From: Roseovarius amoyensis
Lineage (GTDB): Bacteria > Pseudomonadota > Alphaproteobacteria > Rhodobacterales > Rhodobacteraceae
NCBI RefSeq assembly: GCF_003260265.1
Contig: NZ_QITQ01000011.1
Span: 1-64,000 of the forward strand
Length of the DNA: 64,000 nt
Reading direction: 5' to 3'
The notes under the pieces are model-generated. The model did not search any database. It was not told where the DNA came from and was given only the letters and a program-made list of their open reading frames with translations. Position 1 is the first letter of the stretch, and each line of letters starts with the position of its first letter. The position numbers were made by a program, and so were the translations under genes. This document shows positions 33,417 to 44,030 of the stretch, piece by piece.

Positions 33417-35135
33417 ATGAAAATGTCCCATTCCAACCTCGCCCCCATCCCCGAACTATACGTCTCCTACGAGTCCGCGCAAAAGCTGAAGGTCGAGGCG
33501 GCTGACCTGATCAGCTGGGACCTGACCCCGCGGCAGATCTGCGATCTGGAGCTGCTGATGAACGGCGGGTTCAATCCGCTGAAGGGGTTCATAACCCAAG
33601 CCGATTATGATGGCGTGGTCGAGAACATGCGCCTGGCCGACGGCACCCTGTGGCCGATGCCGATCACGCTGGACGTGTCCGAGGAATTCGCCAAGGGCAT
33701 CGAGCTGGGCCAGGACATCGCCCTGCGCGACCAGGAGGGGGTGATCCTGGCGACACTCACCGTCACCGACCGCTGGACGCCGGACAAGGCGCGCGAGGCC
33801 CAAAAGGTGTTTGGTGCCGACGACAGCACCCACCCGGCGGTGAACTATCTGCACAACACCGCCGGACCGGTTTACCTGGGCGGCCCGGTGACCGGCATCC
33901 AGACACCGGTGCATTATGATTTCCGCGCCCGCCGCGACACGCCCAACGAGTTGCGCGCGCTGTTTCGCAAGCTGGGCTGGCGCAAGATCGTCGCCTTCCA
34001 GACCCGCAATCCCCTGCACCGCGCACACCAGGAGCTGACCTTTCGCGCCGCCAAGGAGGTCGAGGCCAACCTGCTGATCCACCCGGTCGTCGGCATGACC
34101 AAGCCGGGCGATGTTGATCACTTCACCCGCGTGCGCTGTTACGAGGCGGTGCTGGACAAGTACCCCGGCTCGACCACCACGATGAGCCTGCTGAACCTGG
34201 CGATGCGCATGGCCGGCCCGCGCGAGGCGCTGTGGCATGCGCTGATCCGGCGCAACCACGGCTGCACCCACTTCATTGTCGGGCGCGACCATGCCGGCCC
34301 GGGCAAGAACAGCAAGGGCGATGATTTCTACGGCCCCTACGACGCGCAGGATATGGTGCGCGCCCACCAGGGCGAGATCGGCATCGAGATGGTGCCGTTC
34401 AAGCACATGGTCTATGTTCAGGAACGCGCCCAGTACGAGCCGGTGGACGAGATCGAGGACCGCGACAACGTCACCATCCTCAACATCTCGGGGACCGAAT
34501 TGCGCCGCCGCCTGCGCGAGGGGCTGGAAATCCCCGACTGGTTCAGCTTTCCCGAGGTGGTGGAACAGCTGCGCCGCCGTTATCCGCCGCGCAGCCAGCA
34601 GGGCTTCACCGTTTTCTTCACCGGCTTTTCGGGGTCGGGCAAGTCGACCATCGCCAACGCTTTGATGGTCAAGCTGATGGAGATGGGCGGCCGGCCGGTG
34701 ACGCTGCTCGATGGCGACATCGTGCGCAAGAACCTCTCTTCCGAGCTGGGCTTTTCCAAGGAGCACCGCGACCTCAACATCCGCCGCATCGGCTATGTCG
34801 CAAGCGAAATCACCAAGAACGGCGGCATTGCGCTATGTGCCCCGATCGCGCCTTACGCCACCACCCGCCGGGCAGTGCGCGAGGATGTCGAGCAATACGG
34901 CGCCTTCGTCGAGGTCCATGTCTCGACCTCGCTCGAGGAATGCGAACGCCGCGACCGCAAGGGGCTCTACAAGCTGGCGCGCGAGGGCAAGATCAAGGAA
35001 TTCACCGGAATTTCAGACCCGTACGACGTGCCTGAAGACCCCGAACTGCGCGTCGACACCGAAGGTCATGACGTCGACAACTGCGCCCATCAGGTCATTC
35101 TCAAGCTCGAACAGATGGGCCTTATCGCGGGGTGA
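33417..35135 (+). CDS. cysC: Bifunctional sulfate adenylyltransferase / adenylylsulfate kinase
   Basis: Fusion of ATP sulfurylase (residues about 1-390) and APS kinase (about 395-572), activating sulfate to PAPS. The sulfurylase part has QTRNPLHRAHQEL and GRDHAGPG; the kinase part has the P-loop TGFSGSGKST (about 400-409), DGDIVRKNLSSELGFSKEHR and APIAPYATTRR. Sat-then-CysC order is the form seen in many alphaproteobacteria and in fungi. Two ATGs (33417 and 33423) are possible. No cysDN is present. Gene symbol cysC is used loosely; sat/cysC would be exact. Confidence 0.93.
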   Translation: MKMSHSNLAPIPELYVSYESAQKLKVEAADLISWDLTPRQICDLELLMNGGFNPLKGFITQADYDGVVENMRLADGTLWPMPITLDVSEEFAKGIELGQDIALRDQEGVILATLTVTDRWTPDKAREAQKVFGADDSTHPAVNYLHNTAGPVYLGGPVTGIQTPVHYDFRARRDTPNELRALFRKLGWRKIVAFQTRNPLHRAHQELTFRAAKEVEANLLIHPVVGMTKPGDVDHFTRVRCYEAVLDKYPGSTTTMSLLNLAMRMAGPREALWHALIRRNHGCTHFIVGRDHAGPGKNSKGDDFYGPYDAQDMVRAHQGEIGIEMVPFKHMVYVQERAQYEPVDEIEDRDNVTILNISGTELRRRLREGLEIPDWFSFPEVVEQLRRRYPPRSQQGFTVFFTGFSGSGKSTIANALMVKLMEMGGRPVTLLDGDIVRKNLSSELGFSKEHRDLNIRRIGYVASEITKNGGIALCAPIAPYATTRRAVREDVEQYGAFVEVHVSTSLEECERRDRKGLYKLAREGKIKEFTGISDPYDVPEDPELRVDTEGHDVDNCAHQVILKLEQMGLIAG

Positions 35136-35175
35136 TCCCGTTCGCCATTGCCGGCGACACACGGAACCGGCGGGG

Positions 35176-36084
35176 TCAGGCCCCCGCCGGCCGGGGATGC
35201 GGCGGCACCAGCTGGTCCGTCAGCACCGCGCGGGCGGCGCGTTCGAATATGTCGCCATAGGCGGCCGCCTGTTCCTGCGCCGCCAGCAGGCCTGGCAGCC
35301 GTGCGGCATAGTCGGCCTCTGACATCAAAGCGATGGCCGCCAGTATCTCGGCTTCGGTCTCGCACAGGATCATGCCCGAGACATCCATGAAGTCGGCAAT
35401 GTTGGGGCAACCCCAATAGATCGGCACCGTCCGGCACAGCACCGCATCGATCAGCTTTTCGGTAAAGAAATTGCGCTCTCGCACATTCTCGATCACCACT
35501 GAATAGCGATAGGGGGCAAGCCCCTCGGCCTTGGCACCAAAGGGGGTGTAGCCACGGCCCATGACCTCGACATCGAGGCCGTCGCGGCGCACGGCCTCGA
35601 CCATGCGGTGACGCAGCTCGTGCCCCTCTTGCGACCGCTTCGCCGACGCGATGAGTGAACACATGGCGCGCTTGGTCATGTCGCGCTCGCGCCATTCCGG
35701 CACCCAGCTTGTGCCGTAGGGAAAGAATATGCCGTTGGGCAGACGCGCAAGCAGCGTCTCGTTATAGCTCAGGATTCGGTGATAGCGCCCGGCCCGGCGC
35801 ACCGCGCGGCGCTGGCGCGCACCGTGAATCACCTCGGGCTCGGCCATGACGACCGACATCTGCACCCGCGTACCCCGCCGCAACCGTGGTCGCATCAGGT
35901 CCTGGGCCAGGCCGACCAGGTGATCCTGCGCCCCCATATCGGCCAGTGTGGCGCCGGGATGCGACAGCCTTTCGGGCCGGCCGAGCGGCCAGAACAGCGC
36001 ATCCAGCGCCACCCGCCCCAGCCCGAACAGGCCCGGCCGGGTGGCGGGCGGCAAAAAGGCCACGGCAGAAGAGGTGTCAGGCAT
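35176..36084 (-). CDS. Glycosyltransferase family 10 (fucosyltransferase-like) protein
   Basis: 302 residues. The C-terminal half has the alpha-1,3-fucosyltransferase acceptor/donor signature: YRYSVVIENVRERNFFTEKLIDAVL, then CRTVPIYWGCPNIADF, where E, N, EK and the glycine are the GDP-fucose-binding positions of GT10. An SNxxxx-type start of this domain is LIASAKRSQEGHELR. The N-terminal 120 residues are not assigned. The gene stands alone with no polysaccharide cluster nearby, so the acceptor is unknown. ATG 36084 is the first residue of a plausible start; the frame is open much further. Confidence 0.75.
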   Translation of the reverse strand: MPDTSSAVAFLPPATRPGLFGLGRVALDALFWPLGRPERLSHPGATLADMGAQDHLVGLAQDLMRPRLRRGTRVQMSVVMAEPEVIHGARQRRAVRRAGRYHRILSYNETLLARLPNGIFFPYGTSWVPEWRERDMTKRAMCSLIASAKRSQEGHELRHRMVEAVRRDGLDVEVMGRGYTPFGAKAEGLAPYRYSVVIENVRERNFFTEKLIDAVLCRTVPIYWGCPNIADFMDVSGMILCETEAEILAAIALMSEADYAARLPGLLAAQEQAAAYGDIFERAARAVLTDQLVPPHPRPAGA

Positions 36085-36324
36085 TGGCGGCTCCGGTTCA
36101 GGCCGGGGTGATAGGGACAATCGCGGGCAAGGGCAATCAGTTGCCTGCAGGGGGGCGCGTGATGCATGCAGGCCGATGCCGAAACCGCCCCGCTTGCTGC
36201 CTCCTTTACCGGCAGGCATTTGCCCACTATCTCTACACCTGCAAACCGGCCCGCGCCGTAATAGGAGACCGCCCCCCTTGGCAGCCAACGCGCCCAAGCG
36301 CCCCGCACAGAGAACCGCCCGCCG

Positions 36325-36813
36325 ATGACGGTGGCGCGCGGGGCCTTTGTCGCGGCGATGCGCCAGGTCGCGGCCACGGTGACCGTCGTCACCACCGACG
36401 GGCCCGCGGGAATGGCCGGCGCCACCATCAGCGCGTTTACGTCGTTGTCGGCCGATCCGCCCTCTGTCCTGGTGTGCCTGCGTGACGACAGCCGCATCGC
36501 CCGCGCGGTCGAGGAAAACGGGGTCTTTTGCGTCAACGTCCTGCCCGAGGACGCGGTTGACCTGGCGCGGGCCTTTGCGGGCAGGTTCGACGAACGGATG
36601 CCCAACCGCTTTGCCGGGCTCGATGTTTCGGAAACCCGTTTCGGGCCGATCCTGCCCCGCGCCACGGCATTTACCTGCGAACTCGGTCACCGGCATGTCC
36701 ACGGCAGCCACGCCATCTGTATCGGCAACGTCACCGACATCTTTGACGCCGGGGAAAAACCGCTGACCTACATGCGCGGCACCTACCACATTGTCCGGCC
36801 CAAAAAGGCGTAA
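36325..36813 (+). CDS. Flavin reductase-like protein
   Basis: A 162-residue flavin-reductase-domain protein: AAMRQVAATVTVVTTDGPAGMAGATISAF starts the FMN-binding split barrel, SLSADPPSVLVCLRDDSRIA follows, and the flavin-contacting CVNVLPEDAVDLARAFAG and CELGHRHVHGSHAICIGNV complete it. These NAD(P)H:flavin oxidoreductases feed two-component monooxygenases; no oxygenase partner lies beside it. About 240 bases separate it from the divergent GT10 gene. Confidence 0.86.
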   Translation: MTVARGAFVAAMRQVAATVTVVTTDGPAGMAGATISAFTSLSADPPSVLVCLRDDSRIARAVEENGVFCVNVLPEDAVDLARAFAGRFDERMPNRFAGLDVSETRFGPILPRATAFTCELGHRHVHGSHAICIGNVTDIFDAGEKPLTYMRGTYHIVRPKKA

Positions 36814-36922
36814 CGGCAGGTTCGGCGACCGATATTTGCCGTCAAATCATGCGCGCAGGGCCACATTGTCGCCGGTTTTTTCTGGCCAACTGATTCAATT
36901 ATTTTTTATCGGGGTCCGTGAA

Positions 36923-37546
36923 ATGGGGCAGCGCGAACACGTCTACGAGGGCGATTGGGGAACGGTTACGCTGATGCGGTCGCCGATGGGCCTGACCGCA
37001 CGCGAAAGGTCGAACCGCTTCCGCCTGGAGGCCATGTCGGAACTTGTCCTGCGCCTGACCGGCGGGCTGACGGTCGCGGCATCGACGATGCTATGGCTTG
37101 TGCTGCCGATGGAATCGGGAAGCGACCAGGCGCTGCCGCACGGGATGCTGGCGGCGATCTGCACCGCCACCGGGCTGGCCGTTTATGCCTATGGCACCCG
37201 GGGCTTTCGGCGCCAGATGGCGCTGGATGCCAAGCGCGGCACGCTGGCGCTGACCAAGATCAACATGAACCACCGCGGACGGGTGATGCGCAGCATCAAC
37301 CTGGACGATATCGAAAGCCTGTTCCTTCGCCGGCCATCGACACCGATGGGCCAGGCGTCGCTGTGCGTGCGTGTGGCCGGGCATCACACGCCACTGCTGG
37401 CGCTGACGGGCGCGCAGCAGGAACTGGAGCATATCCATCGCCACCTGTGCGATATCGTCCATGACAACGGTCCGCACAGGGGTTTCTTTTCCGTCACCGC
37501 GCGCAACGGTGATGCGGCACAGTCCGTGCGGCCGACACGCGCCTGA
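36923..37546 (+). CDS. Hypothetical two-helix membrane protein
   Basis: Unrecognised 207-residue protein. Two hydrophobic segments (about residues 42-60 and 73-89) separate a basic N-terminal part from a C-terminal soluble domain of about 110 residues with LDAKRGTLALTKINMNHRGRVMRSINLDDIESLF. This part resembles small PH-like membrane-associated domains in outline, which is only impression. ATG 36923 has GGGG about ten bases upstream. Convergent with groEL. Confidence 0.6.
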   Translation: MGQREHVYEGDWGTVTLMRSPMGLTARERSNRFRLEAMSELVLRLTGGLTVAASTMLWLVLPMESGSDQALPHGMLAAICTATGLAVYAYGTRGFRRQMALDAKRGTLALTKINMNHRGRVMRSINLDDIESLFLRRPSTPMGQASLCVRVAGHHTPLLALTGAQQELEHIHRHLCDIVHDNGPHRGFFSVTARNGDAAQSVRPTRA

Positions 37547-37592
37547 CCTCTGCCCCGGCCGCACCCCCGCAACACAACAACCCCCGAACATG

Positions 37593-37618
37593 AAAAGGGC
37601 CGCCCCAAAGGGCGGCCC
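37593..37618 (-). terminator. Intrinsic terminator of groES-groEL
   Basis: On the minus strand a nine-pair stem GGGCCGCCC/GGGCGGCCC around TTTG is followed by TTTT (37596-37593), 29 bases after the groEL stop. Confidence 0.9.
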
Positions 37619-37647
37619 CGTTATTGTCGTACTCTGCGCGGGCAGGC

Positions 37648-39330
<1,683 letters not shown>

Positions 39331-39352
39331 TCAGTTCACGATCCGGGCGCGA

Positions 39353-39655
39353 TCAGGCGGCCTTGCCGCTTTCCATGATGCCCAGAATGTCGCTTTCCTT
39401 CATGATCAGCAGCTCTTCACCGTCGAGCGTGATCTCGGTGCCCGACCATTTGCCGAACAGGATGCGATCGCCTGCCTTGACGTCCGGTGCAATCCGGTCG
39501 CCGTCTTCGTCGCGCGCACCGGCGCCGACGGCCACGATTTCGCCTTCCTGGGGCTTTTCCTTGGCGGTGTCGGGAATGATCAGCCCGCCCGAGGTCTTTT
39601 CTTCGCTCTCGACGCGGCGGACAAGCACGCGGTCATGCAGAGGTTTAAATGCCAT
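39353..39655 (-). CDS. groES: Co-chaperonin GroES
   Basis: 10-kDa lid of the chaperonin, exactly 100 residues from ATG 39655. [20 protein letters not shown] and the mobile loop [19 protein letters not shown] are canonical, and YGKWSGTE-type [15 protein letters not shown] closes the core. An upstream in-frame extension is not conserved. First gene of the operon, driven by a good sigma-70 promoter with an overlapping CIRCE. Confidence 0.98.
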   Translation of the reverse strand: MAFKPLHDRVLVRRVESEEKTSGGLIIPDTAKEKPQEGEIVAVGAGARDEDGDRIAPDVKAGDRILFGKWSGTEITLDGEELLIMKESDILGIMESGKAA

Positions 39656-39708
39656 GTCTTTGGCTCCCTGGCTCAAAGTTTCTCCGAAATGGCCCTCTCC
39701 CCGGGCCA

Positions 39709-39735
39709 TCAGCACTCACATCAGGAGAGTGCTAA
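39709..39735 (-). promoter_or_regulatory. CIRCE operator (HrcA) of groES-groEL
   Basis: The inverted repeat TTAGCACTC-N9-GAGTGCTGA (minus strand) matches the CIRCE consensus with one mismatch in the right arm. It lies 54 bases upstream of groES and just downstream of the -10 box, where HrcA binding would block initiation. hrcA itself is not in the window. Confidence 0.92.
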
Positions 39736-39742
39736 CAGCGCT

Positions 39743-39771
39743 TAGCTAGGCATTGCAAATGGGGGTGTCAA
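39743..39771 (-). promoter_or_regulatory. Sigma-70 promoter of groES-groEL
   Basis: On the minus strand TTGACA (39771-39766), a 17-base spacer, TAGCTA (39748-39743). The predicted start falls at the left arm of the CIRCE repeat. Confidence 0.8.
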
Positions 39772-39937
39772 CAAGCGCGTCCACAATTTTTTGAACGGCG
39801 CTCTTCGCCGCGTCCCGCCCCCGGCGGCACAGGTATCGCGCGCGAAAATGACGCCGCGTTGCGGCAAAAATAATGACATCGCCCAGACACGCGCCTATAA
39901 GGCGCCCAAATTACCATATTCGACAGGACAATCACGC

Positions 39938-40858
39938 ATGACCACCCTCGTCTTTGGCCACAAATCGCCTGACACGGATTCCACGGGATCGCCCATTCTC
40001 TGGGCGTGGTATCTCAACGAAGTACGCGGCGAGAAAGCCGAAGCGGTGCTGCTGGGCGAACCCAACACCGAGGCCGCCTTCATGTTGAAACGCTGGGATC
40101 TGCCCAAGCCGCGAATCATCAAAACGCTGGCCGAAGGGCAACCCTGCGTCATCGTCGACACCAACAACCCCGCTGAACTGCCCGAGAACGTCAACGACGC
40201 CGACGTGCGCGCCATCATCGACCATCACAAGCTGGCCGGCGGGCTGGAAACCAAGGCACCGATCAACATCACCGTGCGGCCGCTGGCCTGCACCGCAACG
40301 ATCATGATCGACCTGATGGGCGCCGACGCCGAAAAGATGCCCGACTGGGCCAAGGGCGCGGCGCTGACCTGCATTCTCAGCGATACGCTTGAATTCCGCT
40401 CGCCCACCACCACGGCGCATGACCGCGAAGTGGCTGAACGACTGGCCGCCGACCTTGGCCTGTCGATCCCCGACTACGCGGCAGAAATGTTCGCCGCCAA
40501 ATCCGACGTTTCGGCCTTTTCCGATGCCGAACTGCTGCGGATGGATTCCAAGGAATACAAGGTCGGCGACAAGAGCTTCCGCGTCTCGGTTCTGGAAACC
40601 ACCACCCCGGCGATGGTGCTGGACCGCAAGGCCGGGCTGATGGCGACGATGGAAACCGTCGCCGCCGAGGACGGCGTCGATCAGGTGCTGCTGTTCGTGG
40701 TCGACATCCTCCGCGAAGAGGCGACGCTGCTGGTTCCCAACGACCTGGTCAAAACGGTCGCCGAGAAAAGCTTTGGCGCCAAGGTTTCGGGCGACACCGT
40801 GCTGCTGCCCGGGGTCATGAGCCGCAAAAAGCAGATCATCCCCAACCTGGCGGTCTGA
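39938..40858 (+). CDS. ppaC: Manganese-dependent inorganic pyrophosphatase, family II
   Basis: DHH-superfamily pyrophosphatase, 306 residues. Metal motifs: FGHKSPDTDSTGSP (H9, D13, D15), IVDTNNP, IIDHHKLAG (DHH) and LSDTLEFRSPT; the C-terminal DHHA2 domain has VLETTTPAMVL and LLPGVMSRKKQIIPNL (R/K phosphate binding). Family II enzymes are less common in proteobacteria than the family I enzyme ppa. ATG 39938; divergent from groES with a 280-base gap that also holds the CIRCE site. Confidence 0.92.
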   Translation: MTTLVFGHKSPDTDSTGSPILWAWYLNEVRGEKAEAVLLGEPNTEAAFMLKRWDLPKPRIIKTLAEGQPCVIVDTNNPAELPENVNDADVRAIIDHHKLAGGLETKAPINITVRPLACTATIMIDLMGADAEKMPDWAKGAALTCILSDTLEFRSPTTTAHDREVAERLAADLGLSIPDYAAEMFAAKSDVSAFSDAELLRMDSKEYKVGDKSFRVSVLETTTPAMVLDRKAGLMATMETVAAEDGVDQVLLFVVDILREEATLLVPNDLVKTVAEKSFGAKVSGDTVLLPGVMSRKKQIIPNLAV

Positions 40859-40877
40859 TACCGGCCAAAGGACTGAC

Positions 40878-40905
40878 AAGGGGCGCCTGCGGGCGCCCTT
40901 TTCTT
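40878..40905 (+). terminator. Intrinsic terminator of ppaC
   Basis: GGGCGCC/GGCGCCC stem extended by A/G-T pairs to ten pairs, loop TGCG, then TTTTCTTT. Confidence 0.85.
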
Positions 40906-41037
40906 TGGTGGTGCCCGCAGACCGTGTTGGTCGGCCATGCGGGACGAAAGTCTTTTTCACTGCGGCTGCTTTACTGCGGCGGCGCGAATGTCTGCTTATC
41001 CCAGCACCAGTCCGCCTCACCTTCCATCAGATGTTGG

Positions 41038-41964
41038 CTATCGGACAAGATGTACCAACGCTGCCCAGACAGGCAGCATCGCTAGTGACAGGAATATCTG
41101 CCAAGTCAGAATATCGGCGTAGAGGTCTGCATCGCCGCCCATTCGTTGGGCAACGATGTAACCATTCGCAGCAGCTGGCACAGCAAATATCAGCGTTCCA
41201 GCCAAGGTTTCGCCAGAGCTTAGCTGGAACCCCACAGCCAAGACAACGAACACAGCCGGAGCAAGGCCAACACGCAAAAACACGCCTATCCAGACTTTCC
41301 ATGACCTTTCGAAGAGCCTGCTAAGCGCAACTCCAGCACCTACTGCCAAAAGCCCGATTCCCAAGGCGGCACGGCTAATCAGATCAAGTGCGCTCATGAC
41401 TGGAACCGGTAGTTGGATTTCGACCATATTGATGAGAAGACCAACAGCGCATCCGATCACAAGCGGGTTTTGCATGATCGAGCGAGCAACCTTTGTTGCG
41501 CTAGTTTGGGCAGTTCCAAAAATGACCAGTATCACAATATTTGCGACATTGATGACCGGGATCAATATCGCCATACCCAGAGCGAGTAATGCGATGCCGT
41601 TCCCCCCAATCAATTGATCCGCCGCTGCGAGACCTATGAAGGCATTCCAGCGTGTCGTGGTTTGAAAGAGGGTCGAGAAAGAAGGATTTGGCAGGACTGT
41701 CGGATTGATCAAAAACCGCAAGGTGATGGTCACGCCAGCAAGAATTCCTAGTGTGGCCAGAAGGGCAATAACCCAATCCCCTGAGGCGAGGTGCGACAAA
41801 TCGGCTGTGGCGATTGCGTGAATAAGTGTTGCCGGAATCAGAATATTGAAATTCAAGGCGTTTATTCCATCCCACCTATCACGCGGTAATACACCCGAAT
41901 TCACCACGATATACCCCACGGCGACAGTCAAAATGATCGGTAGAACCGAGAGAGCAAGGGACAT
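41038..41964 (-). CDS. AEC-family transporter (auxin efflux carrier type)
   Basis: A 308-residue membrane protein with about ten helices, starting MSLALSVLPIILTVAVGYIV and ending AALVHLVR. The LPAATLIHAI-like LIPATLIHAIA and the split halves around residue 165 fit PF03547 permeases such as malonate or 2-oxoacid carriers; substrate unknown. The gene is visibly less GC-rich than its neighbours and has AT-rich flanks, suggesting recent acquisition. No regulator is adjacent. The 230 bases upstream to meaB hold no clear gene. Confidence 0.82.
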   Translation of the reverse strand: MSLALSVLPIILTVAVGYIVVNSGVLPRDRWDGINALNFNILIPATLIHAIATADLSHLASGDWVIALLATLGILAGVTITLRFLINPTVLPNPSFSTLFQTTTRWNAFIGLAAADQLIGGNGIALLALGMAILIPVINVANIVILVIFGTAQTSATKVARSIMQNPLVIGCAVGLLINMVEIQLPVPVMSALDLISRAALGIGLLAVGAGVALSRLFERSWKVWIGVFLRVGLAPAVFVVLAVGFQLSSGETLAGTLIFAVPAAANGYIVAQRMGGDADLYADILTWQIFLSLAMLPVWAALVHLVR

Positions 41965-42193
41965 GCCGTTAGTCCTGAAACAGGTAGATGTTAAAGAACA
42001 TATAATGAACGTTTGAGGCGGAAGGCAAGATGGCACATCGCTGTCCACTCGCGTCATGGATACTGGTCGAGCTACACCCAGACAGCCAGCTTAGGATTAG
42101 GGAGAGCGTCAAAGCAGCCTTTCACGCGTTCTGCAGCATTGGTCATATTGGGCGCAAAGCAGACCAACATGATTTGCGCGCAATCCTTCTCAC

Positions 42194-43165
42194 TCAGCCC
42201 TTCAGCCGCTCCAGCAATTTCCGCGCCGCGTTGGCCGGGGTCACATGGCCGTCGGCCACCTGCGTTGCGGCCTCTTCCATCGCCGCGCGGGCCTCGGGTG
42301 TTTCCAGCCGCGCCAAAAGGCCCTGCCGGACCTCTTCAAGGAACCAATAGCGCGCCTGTTCGGCCCGGCGCGCATCAAAATGCCCGTTCTCGCGGCGCCA
42401 CTCGACAAGCTGGTGCATTTCGTCCCATGCCTCTTTCAGCCCCTCCTCTTTCAGGGCCGAGACCAGCATCACCTTGGGAAAGCCTTCCGGGTCCTGCGGG
42501 CGTTTGCGCAGCAGCCGCAGCGCCCCGGCATAATCGGCGCGGGTGCGTTGGGCCGCCGGTTTCAGGTCGCCATCGGCCTTGTTGACCAGGATCATGTCGG
42601 CCATCTCCATGATGCCGCGCTTGACCCCCTGCAATTCGTCCCCGCCCGCCGGGGCGAGCAGCAGCACGAAGATGTCCGACATCTCGGCCACCACGGTCTC
42701 AGACTGCCCGACGCCCACGGTCTCGATCAGCACGACGTCAAAGCCCGCGGCCTCGCACAGCCCGACCGCCTCGCGCGTGCGCCGTGCCACCCCGCCCAGA
42801 TGCGAGCGGCTGGGCGAGGGGCGGATAAACGCGCGCTCGTCGCGGCTCAGGCGTTCCATCCTTGTCTTGTCGCCCAGGATCGAGCCGCCCGAACGCGCCG
42901 AACTGGGATCGACCGCCAGCACCGCCACCCGCAGCCCTTGCCCCGTCAGCATGGTACCAAAAGCGTCGATAAAGCTGGATTTGCCAACGCCGGGCGTACC
43001 TGACAACCCGATGCGCACGGCCTGCCGGCGACCCTTGAGCGCCTCCATCAGCTCGCCCGCCTGAGCGCGGTGATCGGCGCGGCCGCTTTCGACCAGAGTG
43101 ATGGCGCGGGCAAGGGCCCGTCGATCGCCCTTGATTATTCTCTCGCTTAGCTGTGCAATGTCCAT
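42194..43165 (-). CDS. meaB: MeaB-type GTPase (methylmalonyl-CoA mutase chaperone)
   Basis: G3E GTPase that guards cobalamin loading of methylmalonyl-CoA mutase. 323 residues: P-loop RIGLSGTPGVGKSSFIDAFG, LAVDPSSARSGGSILGDKTRM, FIRPSPSRSHLGGVA, IETVGVGQSETVVAEMSD and the NKADGD specificity motif. The mutase gene is not in the window; pairing with an ethylmalonyl-CoA or methylmalonyl-CoA mutase elsewhere is expected. Divergent from the DUF3108 gene. Confidence 0.93.
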   Translation of the reverse strand: MDIAQLSERIIKGDRRALARAITLVESGRADHRAQAGELMEALKGRRQAVRIGLSGTPGVGKSSFIDAFGTMLTGQGLRVAVLAVDPSSARSGGSILGDKTRMERLSRDERAFIRPSPSRSHLGGVARRTREAVGLCEAAGFDVVLIETVGVGQSETVVAEMSDIFVLLLAPAGGDELQGVKRGIMEMADMILVNKADGDLKPAAQRTRADYAGALRLLRKRPQDPEGFPKVMLVSALKEEGLKEAWDEMHQLVEWRRENGHFDARRAEQARYWFLEEVRQGLLARLETPEARAAMEEAATQVADGHVTPANAARKLLERLKG

Positions 43166-43254
43166 GAATGCCGCCCATGCGTCGCTGTCGACGGACCCTA
43201 TGCCTTGGCCCGTGTCCGATTGTCCAGTGCCGAGGCGGCGAACAGGGGTCCGCC

Positions 43255-43953
43255 ATGCGCGTCGCAGCCATATTTGTGCTTTTGCTTCTGCCCTTCGCCG
43301 GCAGTGCCGGTGAACAGTCGTCGATGCGTTTTGACGTGCGGCTGTTGGGGTTGAGGGCCGGCGTGATCGAGATCGGCGCCAATGTTACCAATGGCGGCTA
43401 TGCCGCGCGGTCGCATTTCAAGACCGCGGGCCTTGTCGGCGTGCTCAGGCGGCTGAGGGCCAATGTCACCGTGCAGGGGATGGTCGCGGGCGGCGACCTG
43501 CGACCGCACGACTATACCGAGGCCATCGACGACGGTCGCCGGGTCACGGATGTGCACGTGCGCTTTGCCCCGGGTCAGCCCCGCCTTGTCGCCGGCGACA
43601 CCGGCAGCAGCGCACCGCCGGCGGATACATCGGGACTGCGCAATGCCATCGACCCGCTGACGCTGCTTTACATCGCGCTGCGCGACCAGCCGCGAGACGA
43701 GGTCTGCCGCTTCAAGGCCGATGTGTTCGATGGCCACCGCCACGCGGTGATCACCCTTGATCGGCGCCGGGCCGAGGGTGATGCCATCGTTTGCGACGGC
43801 GCCTATCGCCGGGTGGCGGGCTACAGCGAAATCGAACGCCGCAGCAGCGACGTGGACATCTCCGTCACCTATGTCCCCGCCGGCAACACGATGCGGGCCG
43901 AAAGGGTGGCCTTTGACACAAGGCTGGGCCCCGCGGTGATGGAGCGCCGCTGA
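43255..43953 (+). CDS. DUF3108 periplasmic protein
   Basis: 232 residues with a clear signal peptide (MRVAAIFVLLLLPFAGSAG, cleavage after about residue 19). The mature part has the DUF3108 pattern: RFDVRLLGLRAGVIEIGANV and FKTAGLVGVLRRLRANVTVQG. Function unknown; family members are periplasmic beta-rich proteins of proteobacteria. The conserved part ends near YSEIERRSSDVDISVTYVP. It lies between divergent meaB and same-strand hrpB. Confidence 0.85.
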   Translation: MRVAAIFVLLLLPFAGSAGEQSSMRFDVRLLGLRAGVIEIGANVTNGGYAARSHFKTAGLVGVLRRLRANVTVQGMVAGGDLRPHDYTEAIDDGRRVTDVHVRFAPGQPRLVAGDTGSSAPPADTSGLRNAIDPLTLLYIALRDQPRDEVCRFKADVFDGHRHAVITLDRRRAEGDAIVCDGAYRRVAGYSEIERRSSDVDISVTYVPAGNTMRAERVAFDTRLGPAVMERR

Positions 43954-44030
43954 GGGCGCCGCGCCCGCTGCCACTGCCTCTCCCCGCCCCCTCTGGCCAT
44001 TGCCGCGCGCTTGCCCGATAACCCCATGCC

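Noticed and set aside
42030..42350. A 106-codon plus-strand frame starting MAHRCPLASWILVE in the low-GC gap
   Set aside because: Its second half is antisense to the meaB end and the first half has no family resemblance; probably spurious or a remnant.
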